From positions 1,798,001-1,862,000 of the forward strand of contig CM074129.1 of the NCBI GenBank assembly GCA_037178625.1: a stretch of DNA of 64,000 nucleotides. Reading direction: 5' to 3'. Made by a program: the position numbers and the translations under genes. Position 1 is the stretch's first letter, and each line of letters opens with the position of its first letter. Below are positions 41,253 to 50,639 of the stretch, piece after piece. Under the pieces are notes generated by a model. The model was not told the DNA's origin. It saw only the letters and a program-made list of their open reading frames with translations, and ran no database searches. This DNA is from Skeletonema tropicum (lineage: Eukaryota > Bacillariophyta > Thalassiosirophyceae > Thalassiosirales > Thalassiosiraceae).

Positions 41253-44051
41253 TTACCAGACAGCAAGACGGGTGCCCCCGTAGGAGCCGGGAGCTCCTCT
41301 TACACGCCGGAGCGTTCGAAACCAGGTGAGAGTGCATCTGCTAACACGAAGGGAATAACCTGCATGTGGCCTCAGGTTGGCAGCTTCCGTTTCTTCGCTT
41401 GGGAGGTGCGTGTCTTTGGGTGGTGGCTTGAAGTGTTGAATCCCCAACAGCGAGAGATGCAGCACTCCTTTTTGATTAAGAAGGGACTCTGTCTGCTGCA
41501 TTGGAGTTGGGTCGTCCCCGTGGACTTTACCTCTAGTTTTGGGGCCGCCTGGGATAATCCGCTTGTCCTTTCTCCGTCGTTTATTGCGCTCCTTGCATGA
41601 TGAACCTGAGCCGGCCGTCCTTACCCTGACCGGCTTGGGGTTAGGCTTGCCCGCTGCGAGGTGACCACTCTTGCGCTTGCCGCCCGTTGAATTCGATCGG
41701 CTAGGCAGTCTTGCTGCGGCGGGAGCTCTTGGTTGATTCCTGCTGCTAGACCACAGCAACATTGCGATTCTCATCCTAGTTTCTTTGAGGAGGAAGTCCG
41801 CCTGGTTGTAGGAATTTTCGCACAGAGGGATGTTTTGTGCCAGTAGGGTTGCGTTGATGAGGACAAAGAGACCACAATCATATCCGTTGGTCTGCCGTGG
41901 AGAGTTCATTGAGTCATCGATGAGTCGCCAAGAGTTGTCCCAATCAACGTTCGCCTCCCCATGTATTTCTCGGTACTTATCCTTGAGATACTGCAGCATA
42001 GCCCTTAGGTACCGCTGGTTAGACTCCTTCCTGCCCTGGGAATCCCACAGTTTAATCTCCTTGAGAACGGTGTCGGCTCTGAGGAGCAACCAATGGCTAT
42101 TACCCCGGTTAATCGGCACGTATATCTCCCGCACCCCCAAGATCCCGTTCTGCCGTCTCAACGTATTGCCCCAGGAGCGCACATTGTTGTAGTTGTAGAT
42201 GGGTATTGATTGCCCGTCTGTCCCAGTCTGAAGGAGTGCTGACATGAAGAAGGAGGTGAAGAAGTAGACTCGTTGGGAGTTCAACTTTGGAAAGAGAACC
42301 CTGCGGAGGAAACAGTTGATGATTTCGTCGTTTAGCCATTGTGGTGGTCGCAGTGAGAGCATTGCTTCCCGGTGAACCTTATCTCCTCCTGCCATGTCAA
42401 GGGTGAAAGTCTCGGGGACCGCTCTGAAGAGGTCCCTTGGGGAGAATGTCCTTATCTCTTCATCCGTATTACGTCGTAGCAGCTCCAGACGATCGGTGCG
42501 TTGCGTTCCTAGGTCTGGCGGTAGCCTTGACCTCTGCCGGGTGGAGGAGGCCCGAGCTTCCGCCCGAAGTTGCTGCTTAAAGATAGGGGCAATACGCAGA
42601 GGAGCCTTCGTGGCAGTCGTCGTGTCCGTGCTAGTGGCTGATGTCACGTCTGTTTCTTGTGGAGCGGTCCTTGGTTGAGCCAACGACGGATTGTCATTGT
42701 CCAGTCTACCTCCCGTGAGGTCTCCAGCCGCTTCTCTACTCGCCACCGCCGCATTCAACCAATACTGTTGTTGCTCAGTGCTCTTGGCAAAAAGTTCCTC
42801 CGGTTGGATTTCCAGCAGACATCTAGCTTCCTCCGGCAGGCCGTCAGTTCCTAAACTAAGTTGGTGCTCTATCTCTTTCTGGATTTGTTCTCTCGAAGCC
42901 AGGACCTTTGTGCCTTTGGTTTTGTGGTGTTTGGTGAGGTTCCTGCAAATCCATTGAGTGTGCGTGAGGGAGAGTAGCTGGTCCAGGAAGCCCTTCGTCC
43001 AACTGTCGATGGTCAGCCGGAGCTGCATGCCCAGAAGATAACTTTGTTGCAGTTGTAGAAGCCCGACGGACACTTTTCCCTCCGTAAAATGTCTCCATCC
43101 TATTCTATCCACACTATTACCAACTTGTCTCATTTCCTGGGACATACTGTCGCCATACCGGTCCGGCAGGTCCACAAACAATCGCTTGCCTTGGGCTGCA
43201 ATAAACCTTGGGATCCAAATCATTAGGTCGGGGTGGGTGTAGTGGTCTCTCATCCATTCCAATAGATTCTCAATGCAGTCGCTGAGTAATCCCCGTCTAA
43301 TATCACTTGTACACCGATTCAGGTGGTCAGCCGTTTCGTAACACCCGCAGTTGGGACACAACGCAGAGGCCTCCTTGTCCCATCTAGTAATCATTTGGCC
43401 AGTGCCGCAGAAACCAGAACACTGCTTGGCGTACCAAAGTCTGAACATCTGAGGCCGACGCCCTAAAAGATCCCGCAGGGGCTCCCATGCCACGGTGTCG
43501 AAGATCGAGGGCGACATGAGCCCTTCATCGGAGTAGAACTGTTTTGCTCTTTCTTTGCCAATGTAGTAACGGAGTTCTTTGGCCATATCCGCGGTTTGCT
43601 TCTCATTGCCGATAATTACCACCGCCGACTCGAGAGGTAGCGATAGCGTTGCAGGGTGAGCTGACGTCGTATTCACTGCCCGCCGCAAAGCCCGTTTGGC
43701 TCTGTCATCACAGATAACATTGAGCTGTGCCACTATCGACAATGCATCGTAGCCCACTATGTCGTCCTGATGTGCCTTAACCTTAACGTGAGACAGTCTG
43801 TGAACCAGTTTGGAGCGAGACTGTATCTTCCGCAGTACCCGTAGAATATCGTTGTTCTTGGCCGCAGCTGCGATCCTGGCATACTTCGTCGAAAAGGTGT
43901 GGATTGTCCCTAGATTGTCGCAGAAAATGTTGGCGTTGGAAAGAATCTCGTAATGCTCCTCGGCCGTCAGCAGTAAGATGTGGATGGCTAACATTCCCAG
44001 CTGCTCCCCTCTATAGTAGGGGGGTGCACGCCCCTGATATTCAAATTTCAA
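41253..44051 (-). CDS. Retrotransposon pol C-terminal half: RNase H remainder, zinc knuckle and Ulp1/C48 protease
   Basis: Retrotransposon sequence starts at 44016 (...YRGEQLGMLAIHILL, RNase H Glu); codons above that belong to the inserted TIR element. Then come NIFCDNLGTI (Asp), KVKAHQDD (RNase H His/Asp), a zinc knuckle CPNCGCYETADHLNRC, and a helical region ending WICRNLTKHHKTKG. Residues ~580-760 are a Ulp1-type cysteine protease: WLNDEIINCFLRR, NSHWLLL (His653), LWDSQGR (Asp ~673) and QTNGYDCGLFV (Gln, Cys726). The triad and oxyanion Gln are all present. Such proteases cleave SUMO-like conjugates and occur in some non-LTR elements (NeSL) and MULEs. Here the domain is C-terminal to RNase H, followed by a basic tail. 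Confidence 0.82.
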   Translation of the reverse strand: MKFEYQGRAPPYYRGEQLGMLAIHILLLTAEEHYEILSNANIFCDNLGTIHTFSTKYARIAAAAKNNDILRVLRKIQSRSKLVHRLSHVKVKAHQDDIVGYDALSIVAQLNVICDDRAKRALRRAVNTTSAHPATLSLPLESAVVIIGNEKQTADMAKELRYYIGKERAKQFYSDEGLMSPSIFDTVAWEPLRDLLGRRPQMFRLWYAKQCSGFCGTGQMITRWDKEASALCPNCGCYETADHLNRCTSDIRRGLLSDCIENLLEWMRDHYTHPDLMIWIPRFIAAQGKRLFVDLPDRYGDSMSQEMRQVGNSVDRIGWRHFTEGKVSVGLLQLQQSYLLGMQLRLTIDSWTKGFLDQLLSLTHTQWICRNLTKHHKTKGTKVLASREQIQKEIEHQLSLGTDGLPEEARCLLEIQPEELFAKSTEQQQYWLNAAVASREAAGDLTGGRLDNDNPSLAQPRTAPQETDVTSATSTDTTTATKAPLRIAPIFKQQLRAEARASSTRQRSRLPPDLGTQRTDRLELLRRNTDEEIRTFSPRDLFRAVPETFTLDMAGGDKVHREAMLSLRPPQWLNDEIINCFLRRVLFPKLNSQRVYFFTSFFMSALLQTGTDGQSIPIYNYNNVRSWGNTLRRQNGILGVREIYVPINRGNSHWLLLRADTVLKEIKLWDSQGRKESNQRYLRAMLQYLKDKYREIHGEANVDWDNSWRLIDDSMNSPRQTNGYDCGLFVLINATLLAQNIPLCENSYNQADFLLKETRMRIAMLLWSSSRNQPRAPAAARLPSRSNSTGGKRKSGHLAAGKPNPKPVRVRTAGSGSSCKERNKRRRKDKRIIPGGPKTRGKVHGDDPTPMQQTESLLNQKGVLHLSLLGIQHFKPPPKDTHLPSEETEAANLRPHAGYSLRVSRCTLTWFRTLRRVRGAPGSYGGTRLAVW

Positions 44052-44141
44052 ACCTCTTATATTCCATCAAATATTGATCAAATACCTTTATCTATACCCC
44101 CAATAGAAATCCCCAAAGTTTGGTGGTGTTATATCTTTGTC

Positions 44142-44816
44142 TTGTGTGGATATCAGCCTCCATATAGGGGCACTTTTGGCCATCGTGGGAATGGATTTGG
44201 AGGCGAGTCGAGTCAAATATGGCGCCAACTTGTTAGCGAAACTGTAGGAATTAGTACATATCGCCAAACACCATCTAATCTTTTAGAACAACATGCCCAC
44301 CATGGCGGATTTGACGGTATAGACCTCCTAAACAGCAGTATACGTAAATCCATCAATAATAGAGACACTCATATCATCCTATATGGTATGGTTGGTCATT
44401 TTGTGCTTTTATCAGCAGCTCCAACCTGTTTGTCTTCCGATCACATATCAAAAATAGACATTTTGAGCCGCTCGACTTCCGCCCAGATAGTGAATAATCG
44501 ATATCACGACCTGTTTCAAGAATTTAAGCACCTAACCAGTGGTTCTATTCCTTTGTATAACCATTTGGATGAATTTGGGCGACTCTTTTGGTGGGTTTGG
44601 ACAAAGACAGCCGAGTTTTATTGTGTCACCGGTGCCGATCTCCTCGACCGTCGACAACTCAATTTTGGCATCATATTCTACAATATCATAAGTACCTCAG
44701 CATTTACAACCCAAAAAACACCACGATATTGTTTCAACTATATTGTAGCAACGTTTGCGCATCATGGTATTGCTGTGGGTTACTGGTTCTATCTAATATA
44801 TACTCATGTGTGGTGA
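44142..44816 (+). CDS. Hypothetical protein in the 2.0 kb TIR element
   Basis: 224-codon open frame on AT-rich sequence. It contains segments such as NNRYHDLFQEFKHLTSGSIPLYNHLDEFGRLFWWVW and aromatic-rich stretches near the C-terminus. No family is recognised. It could be a chance frame; the absence of a second coding signal keeps confidence low. Confidence 0.3.
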   Translation: MCGYQPPYRGTFGHRGNGFGGESSQIWRQLVSETVGISTYRQTPSNLLEQHAHHGGFDGIDLLNSSIRKSINNRDTHIILYGMVGHFVLLSAAPTCLSSDHISKIDILSRSTSAQIVNNRYHDLFQEFKHLTSGSIPLYNHLDEFGRLFWWVWTKTAEFYCVTGADLLDRRQLNFGIIFYNIISTSAFTTQKTPRYCFNYIVATFAHHGIAVGYWFYLIYTHVW

Positions 44817-45317
44817 AATTTGAGCCATCAAAATTATTGATTTTTAGCGTTTTGGGCATATAGCGTCCACTTTACGACTTATTCAACCCTGAATGATCGA
44901 CGATAGTAACTAATAGAAGGGTGCTGTATGGTTGAATGGGGTCTGCAGCCATCGTATTATCCTACATTGGCATCGTATGGCTCCATGCGTTGAGTCGAGA
45001 ATCATGTTCTGTGGCAGGCTTAGATTACACATATCATATCATGTTCTGTTACATATAGCATATAAAGATGACCTGCTCTAGTCAGACTATATTGGATGGT
45101 GTTGTTTATATTTAAATGCTGTGAATGAGCTCCACTTTCATAAAACGAAAAAAGGCGCAGTGATTTTGTTGTATAATTATATGTCGTCCTAACAGTAGAG
45201 CGAGATGATTGAGCGGTTATCGTCGTTTGTATCGGACACTGATCGACTGGAACATCCAACATGATCAATATCATCGATTGGTGCTGTTGTAGTAGATCGC
45301 CCCTGCTCCTTCCACAT

Positions 45318-45875
45318 TCAGATCATGACGAGACCCCGCACTCCGTAGCGTTCAACCGATTGAATTTCTCTTGCGGTAGTCTCGACTTTCCTTTTCAGTT
45401 GTTGGTTATCAGCAGACAATACTTCTATTTGCTTATCTCGCCTTTGCGTTGCCCTCTTCAGATTGAATATTCTTGGATCTGCCGTATTATTATCTGACGT
45501 CGGCGCCTGTGTTGGCTGTGATGGGTTCCGAGGGACGTTCGGGGCATGCGGTGCGTTGGATTTCTTCTGCTTGCCACCCTTTGGCTTGCGGCTAATACCG
45601 CTCTTCGTCCTTCTCCTCTTTTGCTTTGGCACTGCCTCGGCACCGGCCGCCATCGTGGTATCATCATTACTCTCTTCCATCATTGCTTTTGCTGCATCGT
45701 CAGCTCTTTGCTGCATCGGAGAGCTCTCCGATGCGTTGAGTCTTTTGTAGATCGGAGTTTTGTCGACAAAATTGGCTGGTTTGGCAACAAAAGCTCCACA
45801 GGGTGAGCACTTGAGCCCACCAAACTCTTGGGGCGCATAGACCATACCCCCGTCTATGCGCCCCAACAGTTTCAA
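45318..45875 (-). CDS. Hypothetical basic coiled-coil protein in the 2.0 kb TIR element
   Basis: 185 codons. After GRIDGGMVYAPQEFGG (encoded by a DNA hairpin) comes a CSPC pair, an Ala/Met/Asp stretch, a strongly basic nuclear-localisation-like block (KQKRRRTKSGISRKPKGGKQ), a Pro/Thr linker and a leucine-zipper-like coiled coil (LKRATQRRDKQIEVLSADNQ...). The layout resembles small DNA-binding accessory proteins of transposons. Family unknown. Confidence 0.4.
   Translation of the reverse strand: MKLLGRIDGGMVYAPQEFGGLKCSPCGAFVAKPANFVDKTPIYKRLNASESSPMQQRADDAAKAMMEESNDDTTMAAGAEAVPKQKRRRTKSGISRKPKGGKQKKSNAPHAPNVPRNPSQPTQAPTSDNNTADPRIFNLKRATQRRDKQIEVLSADNQQLKRKVETTAREIQSVERYGVRGLVMI
45828..45866. 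repeat. Strong 15 bp hairpin
   Basis: Stem TTGGGGCGCATAGAC / GTCTATGCGCCCCAA, perfect, with a 9 nt loop. It is ~170 bp from the element's right end and could be a cruciform, terminator or protein site. Confidence 0.8.
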
Positions 45876-46034
45876 AGTATGAAAACAAATAATAACAGAG
45901 AATAAGCTGCCAAAGGGTCCTATTTCTTACTCCGATCAGGCGATGGCCAATTTTGGCCATGGTCAAAAAATTTTGAGAAAATTCTTGGCGCGCACCACTC
46001 GTGACTCCCCAAAAAACACAGGGCTTGCTCCCCC

Positions 46035-47624
46035 CTATCTATAGCTGCCTGCCCATTTGGATCTCTCCGTAAAATCACCTTGCAAAGACTTCCCCGTCTC
46101 CTCGCAGTACATAATCCAGGCCGCCCCGCAGACGTCCACTGAAAGCTCTTTGATATAAGTATAAGTATAAGAACCATCTGTGCAACAGAAGAGAGATCCT
46201 CTGTGGATGGCCTCCACTATCCATGCTGGATCTTCCTGACCTGCCAAATCCTGCCACATCCATGTGCCTCCTTTGCTAAATAGCCTCTCCCAGCATGAAG
46301 CAAAGATTGTATGACCTGGTGCTGCCACGAGAGGTGGGCCTCTCTGCATCAGTCTAACTGAACCATTGTCGTATTCAAGGATGGTAGCTGGAGCCAAGGT
46401 GGCGGAGGGTCTATCTAGTTGTCTTGACGGGTGAAGCACGTGTGATCTATCTCCGGAGTCCCTATCGTGCACGTATTCCCGGATCGTGCTGTCAGTATGT
46501 ATCTCCACTGCGAAGGTTTCGGTGTTCCAGAAATGCCTCCATTTCCTATGGGAGGGATGTAGCCATTCCCTCAACGGCTCCTCCAGCATCAGATTGAGCG
46601 GTGCGATCTGGAGCAGATATTTTTTCCAGAGCTTGAAATCTGCCGCAGTTGGAAATTCTGGGCCGAATAGCAGTCCAGACCTATGCTTCCCTAACAGTCC
46701 TTCTTCAGAGTCCATCCAATGCCCGTCCAGTAGGTGAGTCTCCAGGTATTTTCCATTGGCCGAAGTGATGTCAGAGAGGAAGAGAGCCTCTTGTGCCTTT
46801 CTGACTCTGTTAACACGCAACAGATCTTTCCCTCGTAAGCCCATTTCAACCATCATGTGCATGATGACCTTGTCCCCTCTCCGAGGGAGTGGAATATCGT
46901 CACACCGCAGGTCAAGAGTAATCCCCAGCTCGTCAAGTTTTTCCCAAAATGATTTGATCCACGAGTCGGTTGCAAGATGCCCCCACGTACGGAAGTCATA
47001 GCTAAAAGGACAGTCCGGTACCCCCAATTCAATTTGCAGATGACGAATGACCACGCTCAACGTAAATCCAAGATGACGGTCCTTCACCGCTGGATGGGGT
47101 TTGTCATCGTAATGCTGAAGGAAAGACGCGAGTGTAGCTGCCGTTGTCTCGATTGTCAGATCATTGAGGCCCATGCCTCCAAATGCTGGTGGGAGATACC
47201 GCCATTCTCTGGTGATAGAACGGGTAACCCCGAGGCTGCTGAGAAGATAGAAATCCGCAGAAGACAATCCCTTTTTTAGCTCAGCAATAGGCGCCGAGCA
47301 TGCCCCAAGACCGTAGCGCAATCCTGACCACAGTTGGCAGGAGTAGCTCATCCAGACCGACCTAACCGGGATGTGCCCACTTTTAATCTGAGCGGTCCAC
47401 GTTGTCACTCTTTCTTTCATCTGTTCGAAATGCTGATCCGCCTTCCCATCTGGTCTGGCAAATAATCCGAGGTTGTTGTCTGCCTTATTGGTAGGGAGTT
47501 TGTCGATTGGTTCCGTAGCTCCTGAGGTTGTCGGGACATGGAAGGCTAGCGAGGACAGATCATTGTCCTCCATCTCGGCTCCGTCTGTCTCTCCCTTCCG
47601 TCGCTGTTGCTGATCAGTATACAC
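46035..47624 (-). CDS. Retrotransposon pol, post-RT region and first half of RNase H
   Basis: About 530 codons. The N-terminal half resembles the region downstream of the RT catalytic core (SADFYLLSSLGVTRSITREWRYLPPAFGGMGLNDL). RVRKAQEALFLSDITSANGKYLE is shared with the remnant at 16373-17320. The last part is RNase H up to FCCTDGSYT (catalytic Asp) and WAGSYR, where the 44017-46037 element cuts in. The protein continues in 44016-41253. No intact RT active site is present, so this copy cannot retrotranspose by itself. Confidence 0.78.
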   Translation of the reverse strand: MYTDQQQRRKGETDGAEMEDNDLSSLAFHVPTTSGATEPIDKLPTNKADNNLGLFARPDGKADQHFEQMKERVTTWTAQIKSGHIPVRSVWMSYSCQLWSGLRYGLGACSAPIAELKKGLSSADFYLLSSLGVTRSITREWRYLPPAFGGMGLNDLTIETTAATLASFLQHYDDKPHPAVKDRHLGFTLSVVIRHLQIELGVPDCPFSYDFRTWGHLATDSWIKSFWEKLDELGITLDLRCDDIPLPRRGDKVIMHMMVEMGLRGKDLLRVNRVRKAQEALFLSDITSANGKYLETHLLDGHWMDSEEGLLGKHRSGLLFGPEFPTAADFKLWKKYLLQIAPLNLMLEEPLREWLHPSHRKWRHFWNTETFAVEIHTDSTIREYVHDRDSGDRSHVLHPSRQLDRPSATLAPATILEYDNGSVRLMQRGPPLVAAPGHTIFASCWERLFSKGGTWMWQDLAGQEDPAWIVEAIHRGSLFCCTDGSYTYTYIKELSVDVCGAAWIMYCEETGKSLQGDFTERSKWAGSYR

Positions 47625-47680
47625 CCATCCCCCTTTGCCGTCCGCTGATTGATGATGGATAGGTTTGAGTTAAAGTTAAT

Positions 47681-48175
47681 GCGTCCCAAAAGTGAATGTG
47701 ACCATGCGTTCAACATTAGAGCTGACTTGCATGGTTCAAGTTACACATGCAGCCACAGTGATGAAGAATACGTCAAGCTAGATGATACATACTCCTAAAT
47801 AAGTAGCCGAGAGTAGGACGACTTCTCATCACAAGAAGTGGATCATGACATTATTTATTATTTGGTTCTGCTTTTTTGATGAGTTTCACAACTCATCGAT
47901 CATGACAGATCATGCCCAAATTGCCACTGGTAGGACCAAATATCGACCCAAACATTTGAGGCGAAGGTATTAGCTAAGTTTTGATGTGCCGACACAAACT
48001 GTAACACCGCGACCGGTGGAACCCACTAAACTAATGTCCTCAAAAGTGGTGTTTTTGTCCCAAATTCGGTCTCGATTTTACCCCGTACGGATAGATAAGT
48101 AAGTTCAAAGTCGTATGTACTTAATTATGGCACAGCTCATAAACTTTGCTTTTGTGAAAAATCATCAATCCATGC
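47681..48175. other. Intergenic region upstream of the GNAT gene
   Basis: No gene. 47925-48070 matches 59960-60110 at ~75-80% (both contain GTATTAGC-AA and CCACTGGAACCC-like blocks), a dispersed repeat of unknown type. Confidence 0.55.
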
Positions 48176-49330
48176 ATGACCATGACGACCGCATTCAACC
48201 CATCCACACACACCATCACCCTCAAGGACAACTCTACCACTCACTACCACCTCAGAGGTCTCCATGAAGAAAACAACGACGACATTCAGAGGTGGACACA
48301 ATTTTGCGCATCCGTCTTCGCTTACAAACCTTCCCCTCCCCCACCTGAATATTTTGCACGACATTTCTACAATGATCCGAGATGTGATGCTTCATTGATT
48401 CGAGTTCTGATCCATTGTCCTGATGCTGATAACGAAGCTCAGCGGATGGCAGGGGCGATTGTGTCTTCGGTGCGAATCTTCCGGCGAACATTATCCACCG
48501 GTAATCACAGTGGCGGTGCTACAATTGAGGCAGGCGGGATAGGAGAAGTGTGCACCTCTCCCAACCATCAGAGGCGTGGATTGAGTAAGATATTATTGAA
48601 GAATGCGATTGATATCATGTCTACTTCGTGTGATGGAGCTGGCACTGCAAGGGGTAAAGATAGTGGGGGGATGTCATGTAGTTTACTCCATGCCAACCCT
48701 GAATTCAGACCTGTGTACAATAAAGTTGGTGGTTATGAAAGTGTGCCATCCAAATGGTCATTGGTCCCTATAGCGTTGGACAAGTTGATAATAAATGCCA
48801 CCGGCGAAGCGAATCAGTGGTTGACACGACAAGCAATGTTTCCTCAGGATGTAGACATCCTCCGTGCACTGCACACTGAATATTCTGAAAAGAGATTGAT
48901 AACAATTATGCGCTCAAAAGAGTATTGGACAAATTATGTGAGTGCCGAGTTGGGCGATTCACTTTGGGTGTTAGAAGATGATGCATCATCCATCGTTGCA
49001 TGGCTATCTATTCGAAAAAGAGGGGATCGGTACCAACTTCGTGAGTTTGGAGTTGATCGAAACAAACCTTCAGTGTCCAACATAACAAAATTTGCTTTGA
49101 AGAGATTGTTAAGTGTGGCACTTCAGCAGATTGGAGAAGATTTGCATGCTGATTCTGGAATGAAAATTTCTTTATTGATGCCGACATTCATTCTACATGA
49201 CATGCAGCAAGAGGAGATGATCGGAGCAACTAATGAGGTTGGAAGTAATTTGGGGAGTGTTAATTCACTCTTTGATATTGAAAATGTTATTGAGGAAAAT
49301 GATGACGGCTGGATGTACAGTGGTGTTTAA
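48176..49330 (+). CDS. GNAT-family N-acetyltransferase
   Basis: 384 residues, single exon. An in-frame ATG two codons later (48182) is an alternative start. The acetyl-CoA-binding signature lies at about residues 122-145: GEVCTSPNHQRRGLSKILLKNAIDIM, with the expected RxxGL core. It is followed by SLLHANPEFRPVYNKVGGYES, typical of the second half of a GNAT fold. The C-terminal ~200 residues (WLTRQAMFPQDVDILRALHTEYSEK..., DSLWVLEDDASSIVAWLSIRKRG) may form a second GNAT-like or dimerisation domain, as in LYC1 or Eis-like enzymes. The substrate is unknown. No targeting signal is evident, so probably cytosolic or nuclear. Confidence 0.8.
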   Translation: MTMTTAFNPSTHTITLKDNSTTHYHLRGLHEENNDDIQRWTQFCASVFAYKPSPPPPEYFARHFYNDPRCDASLIRVLIHCPDADNEAQRMAGAIVSSVRIFRRTLSTGNHSGGATIEAGGIGEVCTSPNHQRRGLSKILLKNAIDIMSTSCDGAGTARGKDSGGMSCSLLHANPEFRPVYNKVGGYESVPSKWSLVPIALDKLIINATGEANQWLTRQAMFPQDVDILRALHTEYSEKRLITIMRSKEYWTNYVSAELGDSLWVLEDDASSIVAWLSIRKRGDRYQLREFGVDRNKPSVSNITKFALKRLLSVALQQIGEDLHADSGMKISLLMPTFILHDMQQEEMIGATNEVGSNLGSVNSLFDIENVIEENDDGWMYSGV

Positions 49331-49572
49331 TAAGAGTGAACCAAGTGTGTTGGAGTTAACAATGCGTGCGAAGGACCCTGTCCCTCACTTGATTTGGCCG
49401 ACTGATTCGTTTTAGGACTTATTTATCTTGTACTTCTTTATGAAGGAGAAATAGATAGCCCCCAACAAACATCATTTGTATACCGTTTCCAGCAGTATTA
49501 GTCTTATCATACAAGGGGTTGTTAATTAAGCAGCTTCTTCTTCATCTGTTTCTATGAACTTTCTTATTACTT
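49331..49572. other. 3' flank of the GNAT gene
   Basis: Short AT-rich spacer between the convergent GNAT gene and the helicase remnant. No feature supported. Confidence 0.5.
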
Positions 49573-50634
49573 TTAGATGACTTTAACTTCTTCACTGCAT
49601 CGTATCGATCTCTGCACTAGATTGGTAACCCAACATGTCGAGAACTGGTTCGTTCTTTGTTGGCCTTTAGCCTTCAACCGTTGCTCGAAGCGAATGAGAT
49701 TCTGAGGGACATTGAAGCTGCGTTCCAGGTCTATGGCTTTCATTAGATAGAGCCCAGCTAATGTTCTCATCCTCGACAATAAGACAACGTAAACCCTGTT
49801 GACGCATCGATAATTCCAGCCATTGACGATGAGGACGTCTTTGGACATTCCCTGCAGCTTGTGGCCTGTTGCTATATTAGAGTTGACAGGAACCTGTTTG
49901 ACCTTGGCGTTGTCCAAGGTTGTAGATATGGTTTCGGTCAAAGAGAACTTGATTGTGGCCTGAAAATTCTTGTGGTTTGAGCTTGAAGGTACGTGCTTTG
50001 GTACCGGTTTTTGGGTAGTGTAGTGCTCGAACTTTACCCACTCGACGTCGTCAACCGACACAGTCCATACCTTCTTTCCATCCCAACTTTTCCACCTCCT
50101 CTCCCACCCATCCTTTCTGAGTTTGACTTTCAAGCATTTGCAAAGAGTCCCGTTGCCTCGGCCTTGGTCAAGATCCTCATTCGTTATGCACATATGCTGG
50201 GATCCGGGGTAGATGCGTAGGGCGGGCTCCATTTTGGCTCCATTTGCTGCAAACTCGGTCCACTTAATGTCGTCGTCTCTGCGTGATGACAGTGTCATGG
50301 AAAACCGCTGAAACTTTTCCACGCTGCCTTTGTTTCCTCTTCTTGCTTTTGTTGCTTTCATTCTCAGTCGTTTTGGACATAGATACGGATGCCTCGATAA
50401 TGAGAGTGTGATCAGAAGGTGGGCTATCGTCATCAATGGTGCGGTAGAATGCACATCGAATTTTGAACGATACTGCCGTGACGCCATTTCGTTCTTTGGA
50501 GAGAATATCTCTCTAGAGAGTTCAAGTACGCTACAGAGCTCCTCAGATTTCCGGAATACCGGCAACGTTTTTGTGCTGTTTCTTACAAATACGGTCACGG
50601 TGGTGGTGCAAATACGGTCACGGAGGGGGTGCAA
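49573..50634 (-). pseudogene. Helitron/Pif1-type helicase remnant
   Basis: The minus-strand frame holds ALRIYPGSQHMCITNEDLDQGRGNGTLCKC and, near the C-terminus, VNSNIATGHKLQGMSKDVLIVNGWNYRCVNRVYVVLLSRMRTLAGLYLMKAIDLERSFNVP. These match the late motifs of Pif1-like helicases of Helitrons and related diatom proteins (T/GHKLQGMS; VYVxLSRxRTL, here with an extra Leu). The Walker A and B motifs are missing, and the upstream part appears frameshifted. Bases 50187-50560 are the source, or a sister copy, of the arms of the Pack-MULE-like element at 61806-63488. Confidence 0.65.
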
Positions 50635-50639
50635 ATAGG

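Larger units (their letters stand above)
44017..46037. mobile_element. 2.0 kb TIR element inserted in retrotransposon copy 2
   Basis: Ends read TAGGGGGGTGCACGCCCCTG and (inverse) TAGGGGGGAGCAAGCCCTGT. Target duplication TCTATAG lies at 44010-44016 and 46038-46044. Precise removal restores the interrupted RNase H frame. Two open frames inside (44142-44816 plus and 45318-45875 minus) have no recognised transposase motif, so it may be non-autonomous. Confidence 0.82.
41152..47661 (-). mobile_element. Non-LTR retrotransposon copy 2, 5'-truncated, encoding RNase H and Ulp1 protease
   Basis: Flanked by 19 bp direct repeats GGTTTGAGTTAAAGTTAAT (41133-41151 and 47662-47680). The 3' end carries a (TATT)n tail on the minus strand (41152-41170). 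The frame starts downstream of the RT catalytic core, so the 5' part was not copied. It is interrupted at 44017-46037 by a TIR element. Removing that element and one 7 bp duplication restores the frame (...GSYRGEQLG...). Confidence 0.88.
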
